Assembly: GCA_050742535.1 (NCBI GenBank)
Contig: JBOGIQ010000236.1
Coordinates: forward strand, 1 to 9,530
DNA from: Gp6-AA40 sp050742535
GTDB lineage: Bacteria > Acidobacteriota > Vicinamibacteria > Vicinamibacterales > UBA2999
DNA length: 9,530 bases
Direction: 5' to 3'
Shown here one piece after another: positions 1-6,547 of this stretch (position 1 is the first letter of the stretch; every line of letters begins with the position of its first letter). A program made the translations under genes and the position numbers. Below the pieces are notes generated by a model. The model ran no database searches. It worked only from the letters and a program-made list of their open reading frames with translations, and was not told the origin of the DNA.

Positions 1-260
1 GACGAGATCACGGCCGAGGCAATACGTCTGGGGACGTACCCCATCTCCATCATTCCGGATCAGGACTGCTGCACCCTGTTCACGCCGCGCAACCCGCAGA
101 CGCGCGCGCGCTTAGCGGACATCGAAGCCGCCGAACGGGCGTTGCAGATCGATGAACTCGTGGGACGCGCCGTTCAGGAGGCCGCTGTCGAGGACTTCGA
201 ATTTCCGATACGATCCGACGTGGAGTCCGGCTTCAGCCGGATTGGGAACGAGGTGACACC

Positions 261-270
<10 letters not shown>
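1..270 (+). CDS. thiI: tRNA 4-thiouridine synthase ThiI, C-terminal fragment
   Basis: Open reading frame 1 runs from the window edge to TAA at 268-270 and gives the last 89 residues. The motif IRLGTYPISI, then DQDCCTLFTPRNPQT, matches the end of the ThiI thiouridylase domain, where a conserved D-C-C-T-x-F-x-P-x-x-P-x-T segment is typical. ThiI adenylates tRNA uridine-8 and transfers sulfur to it, and in many bacteria it also supplies sulfur for thiazole synthesis. No rhodanese domain follows: the protein ends about 50 residues after this motif, as in the short ThiI form. The final residues (SGFSRIGNEVTPWQ) are unusual because a REP-like palindrome at 226-241 forms part of them. The stop overlaps the start of the aldolase gene, so the two are probably translationally coupled. 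The 5' part is outside the window. Confidence 0.85.
226..241. repeat. REP-like palindrome inside the 3' end of thiI
   Basis: TCCGGCT-TC-AGCCGGA is a 7-base perfect stem with a 2-base centre. It is one base different from the element at 4866-4881 (centre TC instead of TG). It is read in frame as Ser-Gly-Phe-Ser-Arg in the C-terminal tail of ThiI. The ACTAC/GTAGTG flank seen on the other copies is degenerate here (GTGGAG). Confidence 0.6.
250..256 (+). promoter_or_regulatory. Ribosome binding site for the aldolase gene
   Basis: GAGGTGA at 250-256 lies 4 bases before GTG at 261. It is a strong anti-16S complement located inside the thiI coding sequence. It decides the GTG start at 261 and supports coupled translation with thiI. 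Confidence 0.7.
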
Positions 271-1341
<1,071 letters not shown>

Positions 1342-1355
<14 letters not shown>

Positions 1356-1869
1356 TCTTCCCGTCCAGATACTCGCGCAGCGCCTCCTGCGTGCTCCGGA
1401 ACGCCAGGTTGTCCCACGGGATCTCGTCGGGCGCGAAATAGCGTCCCTCCAGGCTTTCCTCGTCGCACGTCAGGCACCCGCCGATCGCCGTTGCGGCGTA
1501 GACGATGATCACGGGTGCGCGGCTGGGATACGAATAGATGTTGATCAGATGATCGAGCCTGATCTCCAGGCTCGCCTCTTCGCGCGCCTCGCGTAATGCC
1601 GCCGCCTCGACGGTCTCGCCGCGGTCGACGAACCCTCCCGGAAACACCCAGAGTCCATAACCGGGCTCGATCGCGCGGCGCACGAGCACGATGTGATTGC
1701 GCTCGTCGCGGATGATCGTGCCCACGGCGAGCTTCGGGTCGAGATAGAAGACGAAGCCGCACCGCGAGCAGACCAGCCGCTCGGGATCGTACGGCCGCAG
1801 CTGCCGCGGCTCGAGGCCGCCCCCGCACAGGGGGCAGAAGCTGTACGGCCGTTCGTCATGCGGATGCAT
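1342..1869 (-). CDS. Nudix hydrolase with N-terminal zinc ribbon
   Basis: The protein has 175 residues. A zinc-ribbon-like CPLC (Cys12, Cys15) and CSRC (Cys34, Cys37) precede a Nudix domain. The Nudix box runs from Gly79 to Leu101 (GFVDRGE, seven residues, REAREE, ASL) and matches GX5EX7REUXEEXGU. The late glycine is replaced by Ser100; this lies outside the metal-binding REAREE core. Nudix enzymes hydrolyse nucleoside diphosphates linked to another group using magnesium or manganese. The zinc-ribbon form resembles NudC/ADP-ribose pyrophosphatase-like proteins, but the substrate cannot be read from the sequence. The ATG at 1869 has no clear Shine-Dalgarno sequence. It runs divergently from def, with a palindromic repeat between them, and its end overlaps fbaB. 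Confidence 0.9.
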
Positions 1870-1907
1870 AGGCGGGGAGGACCAGTCTACTCGCGCTCGA
1901 TTCCTTC

Positions 1908-1936
1908 GTAGGGGCCGACCTTAAGGTCGGCCCTAC
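1908..1936. repeat. Palindromic repeat between the Nudix gene and def
   Basis: The inner 20 bases (1913-1932) are a perfect palindrome centred on TTAA, with half-site GGCCGACC. The outer GTAGG and CCTAC extend it with one bulged G. The GTAG tail and overall plan resemble the other REP-like elements in this window, but the core differs (GGCCGACC instead of TCCGCC), so it is probably a sister family. It fills most of the 80-base divergent gap, which also holds the def promoter. Confidence 0.7.
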
Positions 1937-1942
1937 TACAAT
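1937..1942 (+). promoter_or_regulatory. Putative -10 element for def
   Basis: TACAAT (5 of 6 to TATAAT) ends 7 bases before the def ATG, so transcription would start at about the A of the ATG. No convincing -35 is visible because the palindromic repeat occupies that position. No Shine-Dalgarno sequence precedes the ATG. Both points fit a leaderless or nearly leaderless mRNA. Confidence 0.4.
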
Positions 1943-1949
1943 TGATGGG

Positions 1950-2477
1950 ATGTCGATTCTCAAAGTGGCGCGGATGGGCCACCCGGTGCTGCGGACGCGT
2001 GCACGGGCGCTCGACAAGGCGGCGGTGCGTCATCCGCTGATGCAGAAGCTCATCGACGACATGATCGAGACGATGCACGAGTATCACGGCGTCGGTCTGG
2101 CGGCGCCGCAGGTGCACGAGGACATCCGCGTGTTCGTCGGGCTGATCGACGAGGAACCCAGCCCGAAGAGCGAGGCCATCGCGCTGATCAACCCGGAGAT
2201 TACGCCGGACGGATCGGACAGGCAGGACGGGTGGGAGGGGTGCCTCAGCATCCCGGACATCCGCGGGATGGTACCGCGATTCACGTCGGTCGTCGTCAAG
2301 GCGCTGGATCGGGACGGCCGCGCGATCGAGCTGCGGCTGAAGAACTTTGCCGCGCGGGTCGCGCAGCACGAAACGGATCATCTCGACGGCATCCTGTTTT
2401 TCGATCGAATGACCTCGCTGCAGTCGCTCACATATCTCGACGAGTATTCCCGGTATCACGCCAAAGACGACGATTAA
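1950..2477 (+). CDS. def: Peptide deformylase
   Basis: The protein has 175 residues, the normal length for the family. All three active-site motifs are intact: GVGLAAPQ (47-54), EGCLS (96-100, metal ligand Cys98) and HETDH (140-144, two histidine ligands and the catalytic Glu141). It removes the formyl group from the N-terminal methionine of nascent proteins at the ribosome, using ferrous iron or a similar metal. The N-terminus (MSILKVARMGHPVLRTRA) is the typical start of the family, supporting ATG 1950. There is no purine-rich ribosome site apart from GGG touching the ATG. It stands alone: the Nudix gene diverges upstream, and a repeat and a separate promoter follow. The usual partner fmt is not in the window. 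Confidence 0.96.
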   Translation: MSILKVARMGHPVLRTRARALDKAAVRHPLMQKLIDDMIETMHEYHGVGLAAPQVHEDIRVFVGLIDEEPSPKSEAIALINPEITPDGSDRQDGWEGCLSIPDIRGMVPRFTSVVVKALDRDGRAIELRLKNFAARVAQHETDHLDGILFFDRMTSLQSLTYLDEYSRYHAKDDD

Positions 2478-2485
2478 CAGCGGTC

Positions 2486-2510
2486 GGTCCGCCTGAAGGC
2501 GGACACTACG
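2486..2510. repeat. REP-like palindrome between def and the thyX-like gene
   Basis: GTCCGCCT-GA-AGGCGGAC followed by ACTACG. With the preceding G, the 25 bases at 2486-2510 are identical to 4827-4851 downstream. It is an 8-base perfect stem with a 2-base centre and an ACTAC tail. It starts 8 bases after the def stop and ends 9 bases before the -10 box of the next gene, so it may also act as a 3' hairpin for def. Confidence 0.8.
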
Positions 2511-2519
2511 TCGATCCCG

Positions 2520-2525
2520 TATAAT
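2520..2525 (+). promoter_or_regulatory. Putative -10 element for the thyX-like gene
   Basis: A perfect TATAAT lies 10 bases upstream of the GTG at 2536. The expected transcription start would leave at most a few untranslated bases, and no Shine-Dalgarno sequence is visible. No -35 match is found at 16-18 bases, where the REP-like repeat lies. Confidence 0.45.
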
Positions 2526-2535
2526 CACCGCGCAC

Positions 2536-4071
2536 GTGCTCGCCACCGGGGCTCCTCGCATCACACTCAGAACCGCACCGATGACGCCGTTCGACGGCGC
2601 CATCGCCGCCGCGCGTACGTGTTACTCGCCGCGCGTGATCGCGGCGTCGGAAGTCACCGACGGGCAGCGTGACCTGATCGGCGGGCTGACCTTCGACGCC
2701 GGCCACCACACGGTCTATCAGCACGCGCATTTCGAGTTCGGCCTCGAGAACGTGTCGCGGCAGTTCGTCTGGGCGTTCCTGCACTCGTATCCCTTCTACA
2801 ACTCCGAGCAGTCGAGCCAGCGCTACGTCAAGCTCCGGGAACCGCGCGCGTTCGTGCCGCCGCTCGATGGAGAGGCGCTGCACGTCTACGAAACGGCGGT
2901 CGAGCGCGCATGGGATCGCTACGCCGAGTTGTCCGTGCTTCTCAAGGACGACGCCCACGTGATCCTGAAGGAGCTGCGCTACGTCCGGCCGACGACCAAT
3001 CCGGAGCGATTGAAGCAGATCGACAAGGACGCCGAGAAGCGCGCCATCGAGACCGCGCGCTACGTGATCCCGATCGGGGCGTTCACCTCGATGGTGCACA
3101 CGGTGTCCGGCATCGTGCTCCATCGCCTCTACCGGATGATGAACACCGGGGACGCGCCGTCCGAGGCGCGGCTGGTCATCTCCGAGATGGTCCGCCTCGT
3201 CAAGGAGTGGGATCCGCATTTTTTCGAAAAGGTCGGCCCGGGGCCGATTCCGTCGGACGACGTGCCGGAAATGTCGCTGCCGAAGCCGCGGTCTGGCGGC
3301 GACCGTTACGCGGCGGAGTTCGACGCGCGCCTGAACGGCAAGTGGTCGCGCCTGCGCGACGCGTCGCCCGATGCGGAAGAGATTGTTGCCGAGGCTGTTC
3401 GCTCGGTTTTTGGCCTGACGCGCGACGAGATGCCGGACGACGAGGCCCTCGACCGGGTGATGAACCCCGCGCGGAACCGCTACCGGCTGGACATCCTGAA
3501 CGTCTCGCACCACTCGCCGCTGATGCGGGCGCTGCATCATGCCACCTACGTCTTCGAGAAGCGTCTGAGCCACACCGCCGACTCGCAGGATCAGCGCCAT
3601 CGCATGGTTCCCGCGTCGCGGCCGCTGATGACCTTCTCCGACACGCAGCAGCCGGACTACATCACGCCGCGGCTCATTGCCGCCAACGCGCGTGCACAGT
3701 CGGTCTATGACGAATCCATGCGCGAGGCGTGGGCCGCCAAGAACCGGCTGCTCGAGCTGGGCGTTCCGCTGGAGTTTGCGCTCTACGTGCTGCCGAACGC
3801 GAAGACGCTGCGCTTCGTGGAATCAGGATCGCTGCTCTCGCTGCTGCACAAGTGGACGCTGCGCACCTGCTTCAACGCGCAGGAGGAGATCTACCTGGCG
3901 TCGATGGACGAGATCTCCGCCGTCCGCGCGCTGCATCCGCGCATCGGCCGGCACCTCGGTCCGCCGTGCGTGATTCGCAATGGCCTGATCTCGCCGCGCT
4001 GCACCGAAGGCACGCATTTCTGCGGCGTTCCGGTGTGGAAGGATTTTCCGGCGGTCGTGCGGCGGCTCTAA
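2536..4071 (+). CDS. ThyX-like (FAD-dependent thymidylate synthase family) protein, long tandem form
   Basis: The protein has 511 residues, about twice the usual 210-270 of ThyX. The first half has family blocks: GAIAAARTCYSP (21-32), HxHFEFGLENVSRQF (63-77), NSEQSSQRY (89-97, compare the ThyX motif end NExSxRY) and ETARYVIPIGAFTSMVHT (172-189). The RHR part of the motif is missing there: FVWAFLHSYPFY stands in its place. The second half has QRHRMVPASRP (353-363), GVPLEFALYVLPNAKTLRF (409-427) and RTCFNAQEEI (443-452), resembling the motif start and the later ThyX helix. ThyX makes dTMP from dUMP with FAD, NADPH and methylenetetrahydrofolate. Whether this long form does so is uncertain. The GTG start at 2536 is preferred because PRITLRTAP belongs to the first strand; ATG 2581 would cut it off. 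Confidence 0.8.
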   Translation: MLATGAPRITLRTAPMTPFDGAIAAARTCYSPRVIAASEVTDGQRDLIGGLTFDAGHHTVYQHAHFEFGLENVSRQFVWAFLHSYPFYNSEQSSQRYVKLREPRAFVPPLDGEALHVYETAVERAWDRYAELSVLLKDDAHVILKELRYVRPTTNPERLKQIDKDAEKRAIETARYVIPIGAFTSMVHTVSGIVLHRLYRMMNTGDAPSEARLVISEMVRLVKEWDPHFFEKVGPGPIPSDDVPEMSLPKPRSGGDRYAAEFDARLNGKWSRLRDASPDAEEIVAEAVRSVFGLTRDEMPDDEALDRVMNPARNRYRLDILNVSHHSPLMRALHHATYVFEKRLSHTADSQDQRHRMVPASRPLMTFSDTQQPDYITPRLIAANARAQSVYDESMREAWAAKNRLLELGVPLEFALYVLPNAKTLRFVESGSLLSLLHKWTLRTCFNAQEEIYLASMDEISAVRALHPRIGRHLGPPCVIRNGLISPRCTEGTHFCGVPVWKDFPAVVRRL

Positions 4072-4079
4072 AGAGCCGC
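4062..4079 (+). terminator. Hairpin enclosing the thyX-like stop codon
   Basis: GCGGCTCT (4062-4069) and AGAGCCGC (4072-4079) form a perfect 8-base GC-rich stem, with the last two bases of the TAA stop as the centre. There is no T-tract directly after it. An intrinsic terminator is possible but not typical, and the hairpin may instead protect the 3' end. Confidence 0.4.
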
Positions 4080-4080
4080 A

Positions 4081-4146
4081 ATGCAAAATGCAAAATGCAA
4101 GATGCAAACAGAGCTCTTTTGCATTTTGAATTTTGCATCTTGAATT
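4081..4146. repeat. AT-rich inverted array of heptamers
   Basis: Four tandem 7-mers (ATGCAAA, ATGCAAA, ATGCAAG, ATGCAAA; 4081-4108) are followed by the palindrome AGAGCTCT (4110-4117). Four 7-mers in the opposite sense follow (TTTTGCA, TTTTGAA, TTTTGCA, TCTTGAA; 4117-4144). The two arms can fold into an imperfect hairpin of about 30 bases per arm. This block is far more AT-rich than the genes around it. It fills the gap between the thyX-like gene and pcs and ends 10 bases before the pcs ATG. I recall similar heptameric A/T-rich repeats in intergenic DNA of Acidobacteriota, but cannot check that here. Confidence 0.8.
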
Positions 4147-4156
4147 ACCAGTGTCC

Positions 4157-4837
4157 ATGATCGCCTGGATAGCCCACCTCTACACCGCCTCGGGCGCGCT
4201 CTTCGCCTTCCTCGCCACCCTCGCGATCATCGAATTCGACTACCGGGCCGCGTTCTTCTGGCTCGGCGTCCAGGTGATCGTTGACGCAACCGACGGCGTG
4301 CTCGCCCGCGCGCTCCGCGTGTCCGAGCGCCTCCCGTGGTTCAACGGCGCCAAGCTCGACGACATCGTCGACTATCTGTGCTACGTCTTCGTGCCGGCGC
4401 TGTTCGTCTGGCGCGCGATTCTCGTGCCCGACACCTGGACGATGTACGTCGTCGGCGCGATGCTGCTGTCGAGCGCGTACGGCTTCAACAGGGCCGACGC
4501 AAAGTCGGCGGATCATTTCTTCACCGGCTTCCCCTCGTACTGGAACATCGTCGTCTTTTACATGCTGGTGCTTCGACTGCCGGAGGCGGTCAACGGCGCC
4601 ATTCTGCTGGCGCTCGCGGTGATGGTGTTCGTGCCGATTCGCTATGTGTATCCGTCCCGCACGCCGGTGCTGCGTGGGCCGACCAACGTGCTGGGCGCGA
4701 TCTGGGGAGTGTTGATCGGCGTCATGCTCTGGCAGTACCCGGTGGTATCACCGCCAGTGTTGTGGGCGTCGCTGGTGTTCCCGGTCTACTACTTCGGCTT
4801 GTCGTTCTGGCTGCAGTTCGCTCGGAGGTCCGCCTGA
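4157..4837 (+). CDS. pcs: Phosphatidylcholine synthase (CDP-alcohol phosphotransferase family)
   Basis: The protein has 226 residues and is mostly hydrophobic, with about seven or eight membrane segments. The catalytic motif is DG (46-47) x2 AR (50-51) x12 G64 x3 D68 x3 D72. The 12-residue gap is the extended spacing known for Pcs; ordinary CDP-alcohol phosphotransferases have eight. Two more Pcs-like blocks are HLYTASGALFAFLA (8-20) and HFFTGFPSYWNIVVFY (120-135). Pcs condenses CDP-diacylglycerol with choline in the inner membrane to make phosphatidylcholine in one step. ATG 4157 is chosen because the family start (HLxTASGA) follows directly; an upstream start at 4133 would read through the heptamer repeat. 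No Shine-Dalgarno sequence is visible. The TGA stop lies in the centre of a REP-like palindrome. Confidence 0.85.
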   Translation: MIAWIAHLYTASGALFAFLATLAIIEFDYRAAFFWLGVQVIVDATDGVLARALRVSERLPWFNGAKLDDIVDYLCYVFVPALFVWRAILVPDTWTMYVVGAMLLSSAYGFNRADAKSADHFFTGFPSYWNIVVFYMLVLRLPEAVNGAILLALAVMVFVPIRYVYPSRTPVLRGPTNVLGAIWGVLIGVMLWQYPVVSPPVLWASLVFPVYYFGLSFWLQFARRSA

Positions 4838-4850
4838 AGGCGGACACTAC
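4828..4850. repeat. REP-like palindrome at the pcs stop codon
   Basis: GTCCGCCT-GA-AGGCGGAC plus ACTAC. The sequence is identical to the copy at 2486-2510. The pcs TGA (4835-4837) is formed by the T at the end of the left arm and the GA centre. The tail ACTAC points towards the inverted copy at 4861-4884. Confidence 0.8.
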
Positions 4851-4860
4851 GGCGCCCGTC

Positions 4861-4884
4861 GTAGTGTCCGGCTTGAGCCGGATT
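4861..4884. repeat. Inverted REP-like palindrome at the TPR-gene stop codon
   Basis: GTAGTG plus TCCGGCT-TG-AGCCGGA. Its GTAGTGTC (4861-4868) is the exact reverse complement of GACACTAC (4843-4850) in the neighbouring element, with a 10-base spacer. The two palindromes therefore form a head-on pair that can fold as nested hairpins between two convergent genes. The TAA of the minus-strand TPR gene (4883-4885) touches the outer edge. The pair could serve as a bidirectional terminator. Confidence 0.75.
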
Positions 4885-6457
4885 ACCACCGCGGGACGCC
4901 AAGTACCTGCCGGAGATCTTCGACCGCCGTTCGACGCTCGGGATCGACAGCCGCGCGTTTCATGTAGACCGTCGCGTTCGGAATGTCGCCGGCCCGTCCG
5001 AAGTTGATTGCCGCGTTCAGCTCGGCGGCGCTCTTCCGCACGTTGTCGTCTGCGATGGCCGCATCGAAACCCGCCAGCTGCCGCTTGCGAAACTCTTCGC
5101 TGACGTCCGTGCGAGCGGCCATGGCTGATCGAAAGTTTTCGGCTTCCTTCACGAGAGCCTCGTAGCACTGCGCCGCTCCGACGAACGCCTTGGCTCCAGG
5201 CGGCCAGCTTTCGACAGCCACTTCCACGAGTCCGAGATACCACGGCGCATCGCATTCCCTCGGGTCGAGGTCCCGAGCCTGCGTCAGGTCGCGCCGGGCT
5301 ATCTCATATTCCCGCTGGTCGTATTCGATCATTCCCGCCAGCGTCAGGACCCGCGCGTTGTACCGCAGTGCCCGCGCCTGATCGATGTCCGCCCGCGCCG
5401 CCCCGATCTGTTTCAGATGGCGGCGGTTCCACGCGCGCCAGTAGTAGGCCTCCCCCCGGTTCGACGCGCGCGCATCGATGAGAACCGTTGCGTCGGCGAC
5501 GGCCTCTTCGTTCTGTGAGAGGTATGTGCGGCATACCGCCCGGCCGAGCCGCCCTTCCTCGTGCGCCGGCTTGAGCTCGAGCACGCGCGTGAACAGCCTC
5601 TCCGCCGGCCGGCATTCGTTCGTCGCCTGATACACCGTCCCGAGGTCGAACGCGATCGTCGGCGAGTTGGAAAAACGCGCATACGCCTGCTCGAAGAAGC
5701 CGCGTACTTCCGAACCGTCGGTTCGGAAGATCGATGCCATGGCCACTCGACCGAGAAAGAATGACACCTCGACAAATCGCGGTACAGCGGTCCGCACCGC
5801 GCGCAGCCGATCGAACAGAAAGGGCGGAGCGCAGATTGCCCGCCGGTAGGCGAGAAGCGGGATGTCGTTCGCAGGAACGGCGGGTGCAGGGTCGGGCGTC
5901 GTTCGCCCGCATTGAATCGTCAGTCGCAAGTAGCCGTTGAGCTCGGCGCTGAACGGGCTTGCGTCGATAGCGGCGAGCGCCTGGTCGATCTGCTGCGCGG
6001 CGTCCTTCGTCGGCGGCAAAATGCGGCGCCCGGCGGCATCTTCCGGAACGCTTTTGACGATGGCCAGTAGCCTGTCAGCTTGAAGTACGTAGTGTCCGCC
6101 TTTAGGCGGACCCGGCGGACCCGGCGGACCCGGCGGACCAAGCCCCGTGAGACGGGGGACCAGCGACGCGGCATGAGCGAGGGTTGCCGTCGGATCGATC
6201 GACAGCTCTTTCTCGCGCAGCGCCAGCAGCAGGTCTACTTCGAACACCCGCACCAGGGCCGCGGCGGAACCCCCGGCCAGCCGTTCGTAAGCCGCTCTGG
6301 CATCGAGGAGGCAGTCGTAGCAGCCCTGTCGAACGAGCTCGTCAGCCCAGGCGCCCCGGTCCGGCTCGACGACCTTCGCAGACCGCGACCCGCAGCCGGC
6401 CGCCAGCGCCACCAAAACTACCAGACATATCCGCATCGCCAGGCGCATCGCGAACAT
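4883..6457 (-). CDS. TPR-repeat lipoprotein of unknown function
   Basis: The protein has about 524 residues from ATG 6457. The frame is open up to ATG 6502, and starts at 6448 or 6436 are also possible; 6457 has a weak GGTG site. A basic N-terminus and a hydrophobic stretch (RICLVVLVALAAGC) end in a lipobox-like AAGC, giving lipid-attached Cys22 and probable anchoring in the envelope. Residues about 263-400 contain at least four tetratricopeptide-like helical pairs, for example PTIAFDLGTVYQATNECRPA, GEAYYWRAWNRRHLKQIGAA and DQREYEIARRDLTQARDLDP. TPRs bind other proteins; no enzyme motif is seen. Residues 107-118 are four Gly-Pro-Pro units followed by KGGHYV, all encoded by a REP-like repeat plus a 9-base tandem array. 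The gene diverges from the DUF3738 gene across a 90-base gap containing a palindromic operator. I cannot name a specific role. Confidence 0.8.
   Translation of the reverse strand: MFAMRLAMRICLVVLVALAAGCGSRSAKVVEPDRGAWADELVRQGCYDCLLDARAAYERLAGGSAAALVRVFEVDLLLALREKELSIDPTATLAHAASLVPRLTGLGPPGPPGPPGPPKGGHYVLQADRLLAIVKSVPEDAAGRRILPPTKDAAQQIDQALAAIDASPFSAELNGYLRLTIQCGRTTPDPAPAVPANDIPLLAYRRAICAPPFLFDRLRAVRTAVPRFVEVSFFLGRVAMASIFRTDGSEVRGFFEQAYARFSNSPTIAFDLGTVYQATNECRPAERLFTRVLELKPAHEEGRLGRAVCRTYLSQNEEAVADATVLIDARASNRGEAYYWRAWNRRHLKQIGAARADIDQARALRYNARVLTLAGMIEYDQREYEIARRDLTQARDLDPRECDAPWYLGLVEVAVESWPPGAKAFVGAAQCYEALVKEAENFRSAMAARTDVSEEFRKRQLAGFDAAIADDNVRKSAAELNAAINFGRAGDIPNATVYMKRAAVDPERRTAVEDLRQVLGVPRW
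5708..5728. repeat. 21-base palindrome within the TPR gene
   Basis: TTCCGAACC-GTC-GGTTCGGAA has perfect 9-base arms with a 3-base centre. It lies in coding sequence (reads as part of IFRTDGSEV). It does not match the REP-like families nearby. Given the window length and high GC, one such palindrome may arise by chance. Confidence 0.35.
6088..6139. repeat. REP-like palindrome with attached 9-base tandem array, inside coding sequence
   Basis: CGTAGTGTCCGCCTTTAGGC is the first part of an element (6088-6112) in the opposite orientation to the copies at 2486 and 4827; its centre is TT instead of TC. Its right arm GGCGGACC is then repeated as the 9-mer GGCGGACCC: 6105-6113, 6114-6122 and 6123-6131, plus a nearly complete fourth copy at 6132-6139. 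On the minus strand the array is read in frame as four Gly-Pro-Pro units and the palindrome as PPKGGHYV, within the TPR lipoprotein. Confidence 0.85.
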
Positions 6458-6502
6458 TTGACACCGATTGGCGCGTTCTTGCGAGAACCCGTGAACCGCC
6501 AT

Positions 6503-6521
6503 ATCTTACATGATGTAAGAT
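6503..6521. promoter_or_regulatory. Palindromic operator, BlaI/MecI-like (TACA...TGTA)
   Basis: ATCTTACA-TGA-TGTAAGAT has perfect 8-base arms around a 3-base centre. It is AT-rich in GC-rich DNA and lies in the divergent gap between the TPR lipoprotein gene and the DUF3738 gene. Each arm contains a mirrored TAAGAT, a 4-of-6 match to a -10 box, on its own strand. On the plus strand (6516-6521) this would start transcription about 20 bases before the ATG at 6548. TACA/TGTA half-sites are the hallmark of BlaI, MecI and CopY repressors. The classical boxes I recall have 2 bases between the half-sites, whereas this one has 3. No clear -35 is visible. The repressor identity is inferred. Confidence 0.6.
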
Positions 6522-6538
6522 GCGCCATCGCTTGGCCT

Positions 6539-6543
6539 GGAGG
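6539..6543 (+). promoter_or_regulatory. Ribosome binding site of the DUF3738 gene
   Basis: GGAGG lies 4 bases before ATG 6548. It selects this start over the much longer open frame that extends upstream to 6080, which would read through the operator and across the antisense TPR gene. Confidence 0.75.
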
Positions 6544-6547
6544 ACGT

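Noticed and set aside
1887..2603. 238-codon minus-strand open frame across def
   Set aside because: It covers def in antisense and reads through two palindromic repeats; its composition is typical of a shadow frame.
2506..3600. 364-codon open frame on the minus strand opposite the thyX-like gene
   Set aside because: It is a GC-driven shadow frame: Arg/Val/His-rich composition, no recognisable domain, and it lies wholly opposite a gene with clear family motifs.
4081..4146. CRISPR array or attachment site in the heptamer block
   Set aside because: The units are seven bases with no spacers and the two arms are inverted. No cas or integrase gene is nearby.
4133..4156. Upstream start of pcs at 4133
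   Set aside because: It would encode part of the heptamer repeat (MHLELPVS); the family N-terminus begins directly after ATG 4157.
5708..5728. Operator within the TPR gene
   Set aside because: It is a clean palindrome but deep inside coding sequence with no nearby start. One of this size is plausible by chance, so it is listed only as a repeat.
6105..6139. Collagen-like domain in the TPR protein
   Set aside because: There are only four GPP units, explained by a 9-base DNA array derived from a repeat arm; too short for a triple helix.
6080..6547. Upstream extension of the DUF3738 frame to an ATG at 6080
   Set aside because: It runs antisense to the TPR lipoprotein and through the 9-base array (giving repeated Arg-Thr) and the operator. 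The GGAGG site and the hydrophobic N-terminus support ATG 6548.
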